From Amoeboradix gromovi (lineage: Eukaryota > Sanchytriomycota > Sanchytriomycetes > Sanchytriales > Sanchytriaceae): a stretch of 11,973 nt of DNA. Both the position numbers and the translations under genes were made by a program. The stretch spans positions 1-11,973 of the forward strand of contig JADGIF010000275.1 of NCBI GenBank assembly GCA_018985225.1. Reading direction: 5' to 3'. The notes beneath the pieces were generated by a model. The model did no database searches and was not told the origin of the DNA. It saw nothing but the letters and a program-made list of their open reading frames with translations. Position 1 is the stretch's first letter, and each line of letters begins with the position of its first letter. Positions 7,167 through 11,973 of the stretch are shown here, in pieces.

Positions 7167-7425
7167 GGGCAAAAATTATCGCCAAAACGGTAAAAGATGA
7201 GCACAAGCTAGTAGATCCAGAGACGTACGTTGACTCCTCTGTAGATTTTGCTTGGTTCTGCGACGTAGCCAAGTTTGACAAGACCGGGTCCGCAAATAAG
7301 TTTGAAATGAACTTTGAAGGTTCAGAAATAGAACTTGCAGTAGAAACATTGTCTGATGGACTCAAGCCCGTTTGACTGCTCGGCAGTGAAGTCTTTGGTA
7401 CAGCATACACAAAAGAGAATAACAT
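7162..7425 (-). CDS. Small Ser/Thr-rich secreted protein, probably GPI-anchored
   Basis: 87 residues. A short hydrophobic N-terminus (MLFSFVYAV) is followed by a Ser/Thr/Pro/Asn-rich body (about 11-72) lacking hydrophobic core patterns, then SGSTSLCS and a terminal hydrophobic run (FTVLAIIFAQ, 78-87) resembling a GPI signal. This is the layout of small fungal wall mannoproteins, where the Ser/Thr stretch is O-glycosylated. An alternative ATG 31 bases upstream in another frame would begin MNFSSLLHVILFCVCC, a much better signal peptide, and would join this frame only after a frame change. A sequencing error or real frameshift near 7400-7420 is therefore worth excluding. The stop is fused to AATAAA. 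Convergent with the 103-residue gene. Confidence 0.5.
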   Translation of the reverse strand: MLFSFVYAVPKTSLPSSQTGLSPSDNVSTASSISEPSKFISNLFADPVLSNLATSQNQAKSTEESTYVSGSTSLCSSFTVLAIIFAQ

Positions 7426-7809
7426 GCAATAGGGAACTGAAATTCATTTTATTTCGACCTACAGACGTATGATTGGTTCCTAGTACTTGCCAAATTAATT
7501 TTAAATTGTCTAGACGCTTGGGAAAGCACTATAAAAACTAGACTAACTAATTTTACGAAATCAATCATTTGATCACCCATAAACTAGTTCCTAATCATTG
7601 AAGGTTCAATGATAGTGCAATAGCAAAGCAATGGCAATCAAAAAACTATTAGAATCGTTTTCAACCTTGAAGGTCACTTTTAGCAACGATAAGCTGGTTA
7701 CATAGCGTAGTAACTTATATTTTAAACCTTCTATTGTATCTGATGCCCCGCATGTTTAAATGTGGGTAACACTTTCCGAGAAGGAGCAAGGGATAAAGTA
7801 GCGGAGGCG
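7426..7809. other. Intergenic promoter region with a GGGA...ATAAAAACTAGACTAACT motif
   Basis: About 380 bases between the divergent starts of the Ser/Thr-rich gene and SNU13. No gene or tRNA found. Positions 7531-7548 are an exact 18-base match to the inner part of the right arm of the MITE-like element (460-477, opposite strand); weaker similarity continues to about 7566. It may be a solo element end or a shared promoter motif, since it contains TATAAAAA. Confidence 0.5.
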
Positions 7810-8184
7810 ATGAGTAACCCAAAAGCATTTCCATTAGCAGACAATAAGTTAACGACAGAGTTGCTAGATCTTGTTCAACAATCTTCGCATTATAAGCAGT
7901 TGAAAAGGGGTGCCAATGAAGCTACCAAAACCTTGAACAGAGGTATTGCGGAATTAATTATCTTGACAGCGGATACCGATCCAATTGAAATATTATTACA
8001 TTTGCCATTGTTATGTGAAGATAAAAATGTTCCGTATGTTTTTGTGCCTTCTAAAACAGCTTTAGGGCGTGCCTGTGGAGTTAGCCGTCCAGTAATTGCT
8101 TGTAGTGTTATTGGGAATGAGGCTTCTCAATTGAAGCAATTGATTAATGACTTAAAAGTCAAAATTGAGCAATTATTATTGTAA
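7810..8184 (+). CDS. SNU13: SNU13/15.5K (NHP2-like) box C/D and U4 snRNA-binding protein
   Basis: 124 residues, eL8/L7Ae family. It binds kink-turns in U4 snRNA (U4/U6.U5 tri-snRNP assembly) and in box C/D snoRNAs that guide rRNA 2'-O-methylation; nuclear and nucleolar. Near-diagnostic motifs: NPKAFPLAD (3-11), [22 protein letters not shown] (the kink-turn-contacting segment, about 34-48), [20 protein letters not shown] (RNA-binding loop region) and [17 protein letters not shown]. The start at 7810 gives a protein close to the usual 126-128 residues. The frame continues upstream to a GTG at 7762 with no ATG and adds residues unlike the family, so that extension is rejected, although a short 5' exon cannot be fully excluded. 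Poly(A) signal four bases past the stop. Confidence 0.93.
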   Translation: MSNPKAFPLADNKLTTELLDLVQQSSHYKQLKRGANEATKTLNRGIAELIILTADTDPIEILLHLPLLCEDKNVPYVFVPSKTALGRACGVSRPVIACSVIGNEASQLKQLINDLKVKIEQLLL

Positions 8185-8188
8185 AAAC

Positions 8189-8194
8189 AATAAA
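8189..8194 (+). terminator. Poly(A) signal of SNU13
   Basis: AATAAA begins five bases after the end of the TAA stop (four intervening bases). Confidence 0.6.
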
Positions 8195-8332
8195 TTAGTG
8201 AATGTCTGAATACTCTTTTGACGCGCAGATTAAACGGTTCTGAAGTCGTCAGTTCTCACGGTATCTCGTAATATGCACATGGAAGCATCATGTGGCATTC
8301 CTGAACTCTGTCATCTAAGTTTCGAAGATTAC

Positions 8333-8340
8333 TATATAAG
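8333..8340 (+). promoter_or_regulatory. Possible TATA box of the 8373 gene
   Basis: TATATAAG lies 32 bases before the ATG at 8373, within the 188-base gap after SNU13. The spacing would give a very short 5' leader, consistent with the tight 3' ends. No other feature seen in this gap. Confidence 0.35.
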
Positions 8341-8372
8341 CGTCAAGTCTCTTACGACACCTGCTTCAGTAA

Positions 8373-8897
8373 ATGGGTAGTACTTCACACTCACTGTATG
8401 AATCAATTAATAGAACCTTAGGAGACAGGTTCTTTGAATTCAATCATCTGAAGTTTGGAGGAATAGAAGTGTATGAAAACGGTGTGGTAAAACGATGCTA
8501 TAACAACAAAAAGATGGTATATCCAGACGGACAGCGATCATGCTTTATAAAATCAAACGGAAACGACATAAACAGCAATTTTCTTATTTATGATCCATTT
8601 AAGGCGATTATTGGGATATTACAAAAGCTAGACAGCGTCTGGATTGCTTGTTTAAAAACTTTGACTCAAAATGACCTTATAATTCGAATAGTCCATGAGA
8701 AGAAGAACTGTTATTTTTACAAAGATAACAAAGTTATTGGAAAATATAAACGTTCCAATTTGTTGCGGTGTCTTGGAAAACCTCGCCGTACACTTCATGT
8801 TCAAAAATTCACAGATCCTTATATCTTGATCTTTCTGAAATTATTAATTGACGAAATCACGACAGAATCAGGAGTAGCTCCTAAGAAATCTAAATAA
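8373..8897 (+). CDS. Unrecognised 174-residue protein, possibly tubby/LURP-like barrel
   Basis: ATG start, TAA stop fused to AATAAA. No confident family. No signal peptide or transmembrane segment. Most of the chain (about 15-145) alternates short beta-strand-like stretches with basic turns: GGIEVYENGVVKRCY, SCFIKS, FLIYDP, IIGILQKL, VWIACLKTL, LIIRIVHEKK, CYFYKDNKVIGKY. A long hydrophobic helix-like stretch near the end (DPYILIFLKLLIDEIT, about 148-163) follows. Strands followed by a closing hydrophobic helix ending in a D-x-hydrophobic pattern resemble the tubby-like/LURP-one/scramblase fold; this is a shape argument only. The C-terminus is Lys-rich (APKKSK). Flanked by SNU13 and RPS5 on the same strand with separate promoters likely. 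Real gene: fairly sure. Fold: speculative. Confidence 0.68.
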   Translation: MGSTSHSLYESINRTLGDRFFEFNHLKFGGIEVYENGVVKRCYNNKKMVYPDGQRSCFIKSNGNDINSNFLIYDPFKAIIGILQKLDSVWIACLKTLTQNDLIIRIVHEKKNCYFYKDNKVIGKYKRSNLLRCLGKPRRTLHVQKFTDPYILIFLKLLIDEITTESGVAPKKSK

Positions 8898-8901
8898 TAA
8901 A
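8896..8901 (+). terminator. Poly(A) signal overlapping the stop codon at 8895-8897
   Basis: TAATAAA: stop TAA and AATAAA share two bases. Confidence 0.65.
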
Positions 8902-8980
8902 ATTTCATTTCTCTACGGTATTTTGTTTCACTGCAATATCACGTTTTTAGCGGCTCCTTTACCCACAAAATATTTAGTTA

Positions 8981-9580
8981 ATGTCATTACCTCAAGAACT
9001 GCTAGATAGCGAGGCACAAATCAAATTATTTAACAAGTGGACGTTTGAAGAAATTGATTGCAAAGATATTGCACTCGTTGATTATATCAGTGTCAAGAAA
9101 CCTGTCTACATTCCTCACTCAGCAGGTAGATACGCAGTTAAAAGATTTAGAAAAGCAAGCTGTCCTGTAGTTGAAAGATTGACTAATTCTCTTATGATGC
9201 ATGGTCGTAATAATGGTAAGAAATTAATGGCTCAGAGAATCGTCGAGGATGCCTTTGATATTATCCATTTGATGACTGGAGAAAACCCGTTGCAAATTAC
9301 TGTTGACGCTATCATGAATAGTGGTCCTCGTGAAGACTCCACTCGAATCGGGGGAGGCGGTGCTGTTCGTCGTCAGGCTGTCGATGTAGCTCCTTTACGT
9401 CGTGTCAACCAGGCTATCCACTTAGTCACTGCGGGTACTAGATCCTCTGCTTTCAGATCCATTAAAACAATTTCAGAGTGTCTTGCTGATGAATTAGTGA
9501 ATGCTGCCAAGGGATCGTCTTCTAGTTATGCTATCCGTAAAAAGGATGAATTAGAACGTGTTGCAAAGAGTAATCGTTAA
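8981..9580 (+). CDS. RPS5: 40S ribosomal protein S5 (uS7)
   Basis: 199 residues, uS7 family; sits in the head of the small subunit near the E site and mRNA exit and contacts 18S rRNA. Family motifs: KLFNKW (15-20), [15 protein letters not shown] (45-59), [20 protein letters not shown] (65-84, the S7 signature), LMTGENPLQ (97-105), [20 protein letters not shown] (113-132), PLRRVNQAI (138-146) and the highly conserved ending [13 protein letters not shown]. The Gly-run loop GGGG (124-127) is the form I recall from yeast S5. The length suits the family with a short N-terminal tail. Single exon. AATAAA begins at the last base of the stop. Convergent with 6PGD, 87 bases between stops. Confidence 0.96.
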   Translation: MSLPQELLDSEAQIKLFNKWTFEEIDCKDIALVDYISVKKPVYIPHSAGRYAVKRFRKASCPVVERLTNSLMMHGRNNGKKLMAQRIVEDAFDIIHLMTGENPLQITVDAIMNSGPREDSTRIGGGGAVRRQAVDVAPLRRVNQAIHLVTAGTRSSAFRSIKTISECLADELVNAAKGSSSSYAIRKKDELERVAKSNR

Positions 9581-9585
9581 ATAAA
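9580..9585 (+). terminator. Poly(A) signal overlapping the RPS5 stop
   Basis: TAAATAAA: the final A of the stop starts AATAAA. Confidence 0.65.
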
Positions 9586-9610
9586 AACTATTTCATTGAT
9601 CCTTATTCTG

Positions 9611-9616
9611 TTTATT
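9611..9616 (-). terminator. Likely poly(A) signal of the 6PGD gene
   Basis: AATAAA on the minus strand 51 bases past the stop at 9668-9670. With RPS5 transcription ending near 9600, the two 3' ends nearly touch or overlap. Confidence 0.4.
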
Positions 9617-9667
9617 TATGCTTAAGCCAAATAGGTACTTGCGCTGGTTGTTCCTCCTCTTCCTACA

Positions 9668-11080
9668 TTAATTATGGTTACCAGTCCAGTTTGTGTGAAC
9701 TACTGCATCATTTGACTCTAACTGATAGGTGTGTGCCCCGAAATAGTCTCGTTGTGCTTGTAACAAGTTGGCAGGCAGTTTAGCTGTTCTATAACCATCG
9801 TAAAATGCTAAAGCTGTACTCAACGCAGGGATCGGAATACCTTGTTCAATGGCAAAAGAGCAGACTCTTCTCCAAGCTGGCAATGCAACTTTTAAAGCGT
9901 TTTTAAAGAATGGATCCAGTAACAAATTCTTTAATTTCGGATTGCTCTTGAACGCATCAGTAATGTCACCAAGGAATGCGCTTCTTATAATACATCCTCC
10001 CCTCCACATCAAAGCAATTCCGCCGTAATTCAAATTCCATTTACTCTCAGTGGCTGCTTCTCGTAACAACATGAATCCTTGGGCGTAGCTTACAATCTTG
10101 GCACCATACAACGCATATTTTAAATCCTTAATAAGCTGCTGTTTCTTCGTGCTCGGTATATCTTGTGGCTCTGGGCCTGGCAATACTTTTGACGCTTCCA
10201 CTCGCTCTTGTTTCAGCGCAGATAAGCAGCGAGCAAATACAGCTTCGCCTATTAGAGTAACCGGCATGCCTAGATCTAAAGCACTCATAGCTGTCCATTT
10301 ACCTGTTCCCTTTTGACCTGCAGTGTCTTTAATCAGTTCCACTAAATATGAGTCGTTTTGCTTGAACTTTAGGATATCCGCAGTAATTTCAATCAAAAAC
10401 GAATCCAACTCTTCCTTGTTCCACTGCGCGAATATGTCAGATTGCTCTTGATTACCAATCCCAATTAACTTCATCAAATGGTATGCCTCACAAATAAGTT
10501 GCATATCTCCATATTCTATACCATTATGTACCATTTTAACAAAGTGACCACTACCTGCTTCACCTACCCAATCGCAACATGGCTCGCTTTCCGATTTGGC
10601 ACATACAGATTGGAACATCTCTTTTAAAATTGGCCAAGCTTCCAAATGTCCTCCAGGCATCATTGATGGACCATATCGAGCGCCTTCTTCTCCTCCACTT
10701 ACACCGCATCCTACAAACAAGATATTCTTTTGTTTTAACTCAAGATATCTTCGGTTCGTATCAGGGAAGTGCGAGTTTCCTCCATCTATAATGATATCAC
10801 CTTTCTCTAGCAATGGCAATACTAGTTGAATAAACTGATCCACTGCATCTCCAGCTTTAACCAAAAGGAAAACCTTTCTTGGTTTCTTTAGTTTGCCAAC
10901 AAAATCCTCGATTGAGTTTGCGCCTACAACTGCTGTACCCTTGGCTTCATTATTTAAGAAATCTGCTACTTTTGAAACTGTCCTATTGAATGCACATACC
11001 TTGTATCCGTGATCATTAAAATTCAATATCAAATTCTGACCCATAACTGCTAGCCCAATTAAACCCAAATCGCATGACAT
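9668..11080 (-). CDS. GND1: 6-phosphogluconate dehydrogenase, decarboxylating
   Basis: 470 residues, cytosolic homodimer. Oxidises 6-phosphogluconate to ribulose-5-phosphate and CO2 while reducing NADP+, the third step of the oxidative pentose phosphate pathway. NADP-binding fold: GLAVMG (9-14), NRT (32-34, the NADP-selecting segment) and VKAG (74-77). Catalytic region: GVSGGEEGARYGP (126-138, Ser128) and HFVKMVHNGIEYGD (179-192, with Lys182 general base, Asn186 and Glu189). PROSITE-type signature IKDTAGQKGTGKW (250-262), then the all-helical domain with LMWRGGCIIRSAFLG (357-371) and QAQRDYFGAH (441-450). It ends HTNWTGNHN, a few residues shorter than animal enzymes. All catalytic residues are present, so it should be active. 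First ATG chosen, matching family N-termini. Symbol follows yeast usage. Confidence 0.97.
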   Translation of the reverse strand: MSCDLGLIGLAVMGQNLILNFNDHGYKVCAFNRTVSKVADFLNNEAKGTAVVGANSIEDFVGKLKKPRKVFLLVKAGDAVDQFIQLVLPLLEKGDIIIDGGNSHFPDTNRRYLELKQKNILFVGCGVSGGEEGARYGPSMMPGGHLEAWPILKEMFQSVCAKSESEPCCDWVGEAGSGHFVKMVHNGIEYGDMQLICEAYHLMKLIGIGNQEQSDIFAQWNKEELDSFLIEITADILKFKQNDSYLVELIKDTAGQKGTGKWTAMSALDLGMPVTLIGEAVFARCLSALKQERVEASKVLPGPEPQDIPSTKKQQLIKDLKYALYGAKIVSYAQGFMLLREAATESKWNLNYGGIALMWRGGCIIRSAFLGDITDAFKSNPKLKNLLLDPFFKNALKVALPAWRRVCSFAIEQGIPIPALSTALAFYDGYRTAKLPANLLQAQRDYFGAHTYQLESNDAVVHTNWTGNHN

Positions 11081-11147
11081 GATTCAAGGAGTATTGCGAT
11101 AAATTCAAAGATAATTTACCTTTATCCGTTATCTGCAACGTGCCTTA

Positions 11148-11174
11148 GGGACACCCATTGTGAAAGTAGACTAA
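11148..11174 (+). repeat. Solo GGGACAC...TAGACTAA repeat end
   Basis: Starts GGGACAC and ends AGTAGACTAA with GTGAAA between. It resembles the arm of the 82-492 element and, more closely around TGTGAAA, the inverted copy ending at 11947. It lies about 70 bases upstream of the 6PGD start, so a promoter role is an alternative. Confidence 0.4.
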
Positions 11175-11254
11175 TTTACTTTAGCAGATAATCTCTATAT
11201 TTTCCTTATAAAGAGGCTTGGCAAATAGCTCATATTTTTGGTTAAACATAATTT

Positions 11255-11592
11255 ATACTCCTCGTTAAAAGTTCTAATATCCGATAAAATCGAGAATTTC
11301 CACAGAGAAACTCGCAGTGCTAGATGCTCCGTTACAGCGATTGCTCACGCTTTCACTACCCTGAGTCGGGATTGAGTAAGGATGCAGATACTTGATGTAT
11401 ATGTTCCTTGCTGCTATATGATCTCTATCTCCAAATGACAATTGGTACAGGATTACACCCATTAATTCCATTACCATTTGTGAAAAGGAAGATATCAAGT
11501 GCTCTAGCTATTGGAAAAATCTGGAAAAGTCATGAAATTATATAAAAATGCATACAAATTCGCGATAAAATGATTTATTCAAGAAAACAATC
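11255..11592 (-). pseudogene. Copy B of the dispersed relic coding repeat
   Basis: Minus-strand copy matching A. The 5' block reads ALDIFLFTNGNGINGCNP until a TAG. The 3' block, in another frame, reads DHIAARNIYIKYL and HPYSIPTQGSESVSNRCN, then SVEILDFIGY and TAG. The AARN segment also matches copy C (AARS). The conserved blocks lie in different frames, so this copy is broken. The 74-residue open stretch lacks a proper ATG at its 5' end. Near its ends are AAAATCGAGAATTT (11286-11299) and an inverse copy with one change (11556-11570). It lies upstream of 6PGD on the same strand. Confidence 0.55.
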
Positions 11593-11864
11593 GAGTTGCT
11601 TCCCCTAGACTTTCGGATTCGGATATAAACGATCTATTTCCAGATAATTAAGTAGTAATCGGCGACAGACCAAGCTCAGAGTGATTCTTACCAGTTGGAG
11701 ATGCCCATGATGCATTGCTTAACGAAGATAGTGATATACAGGAAGGAATACATCAATAAATATGATATTCAATAAAAAACGGAACATGAATTATTTTTAA
11801 ACCATATAACCAAGTATACACGGGGATAGCCTCTTGGTCAAGGTGACACCATATTTCAAAGACT
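11593..11864. other. Intergenic stretch without recognised features
   Basis: AT-rich sequence beyond copy B. Only very short open frames occur. A weak resemblance (TTTCCAGATAATTAAGTA near 11637, TTTCTAGATAATCGTA near 5874) may mean the relic repeat once extended further. No tRNA or conserved gene seen. Confidence 0.4.
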
Positions 11865-11947
11865 GGGACATGCTCTGTAGAAAGTAGACTGGGGGTAAAA
11901 AGCGGATGACGAGATTTACCCAGTTGAAGTTTTCACAGTAGTGTCCC
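11865..11947. repeat. Imperfect hairpin with GGGACA termini
   Basis: Arms 11865-11899 and 11915-11947 are imperfect inverted repeats: GGGACA / TGTCCC at the outer ends, CTGT / ACAG in the middle, and GGGTAAA / TTTACCC at the inner ends, around a 15-base loop. The outer sequence is the same GGGACA end seen at 84, 490 and 11148. Likely a short foldback or MITE remnant; a structured RNA is less likely. Confidence 0.45.
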
Positions 11948-11973
11948 ATATTTCTTCACCTAGGCAATAGGCG

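Noticed and set aside
7762-7809. GTG-started N-terminal extension of SNU13
   Set aside because: GTG starts are not expected in a nuclear eukaryotic gene, and the family normally begins within a few residues of NPKAFPLAD; the ATG at 7810 fits.
10098-10829. Three plus-strand frames of 70-77 codons
   Set aside because: All lie opposite the 6PGD coding sequence and show no independent features.
1-11973. tRNA, rRNA, snoRNA and CRISPR signals
   Set aside because: I scanned the gaps for tRNA T-arm-like boxes, paired C/D boxes and regularly spaced repeats and found nothing convincing.

Overview
The window reads as nuclear DNA of a fungus with a compact, AT-rich, intron-poor genome. The core genes are all eukaryotic (SNU13, 40S ribosomal protein S5/uS7, 6-phosphogluconate dehydrogenase, ALG8) and each is a single uninterrupted frame using the standard code. 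The S5 protein carries the Gly-Gly-Gly-Gly loop ([11 protein letters not shown]) that I recall from yeast S5, where animals have RIGRAG. A double-psi beta-barrel wall-loosening protein and short GPI-type surface proteins also point to fungi. ALG8 argues against a canonical microsporidian. I cannot place the organism more precisely; early-diverging fungi with compact genomes and yeast-like ascomycetes both remain open.

Layout: 1-819 has no gene but holds a MITE-like element (82-492) with about 30-base terminal inverted repeats. 820-2668 (minus) encodes a leucine-rich-repeat membrane protein and a DPBB/expansin-like secreted protein, followed upstream by a small frame broken by one TGA (2662-2919). 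3258-5124 holds ALG8 and an unrecognised gene, divergent over a 46-base gap. 5125-6436 is a relic zone with two head-to-head copies of a decayed coding repeat. 6437-7425 packs three small genes: a Pro-rich GPI-type protein, an unrecognised 103-residue protein, and a Ser/Thr-rich GPI-type protein on the other strand. 7810-9580 (plus) holds SNU13, an unrecognised 174-residue protein and RPS5. 9668-11080 (minus) is 6PGD. 11081-11973 contains a third copy of the decayed repeat and a hairpin.

Functionally the genes do not form one pathway. SNU13 (splicing and snoRNPs) and RPS5 (40S) serve RNA processing and translation; 6PGD supplies NADPH and ribulose-5-phosphate; ALG8 builds the N-glycan precursor. 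Four predicted surface or secreted proteins lie in the first 7.5 kb.

Two points stand out. First, AATAAA is fused to, abuts, or lies within 4 bases of the stop codon in eight of eleven genes, so 3' UTRs must be tiny; this also supports the small orphan genes. Second, a multi-copy relic family (copies near 5252-5786, 5904-6145, 11255-11592 and a fragment at 2920-2970) keeps matching protein motifs between copies, so it descends from a coding gene or a coding mobile element that I cannot identify.
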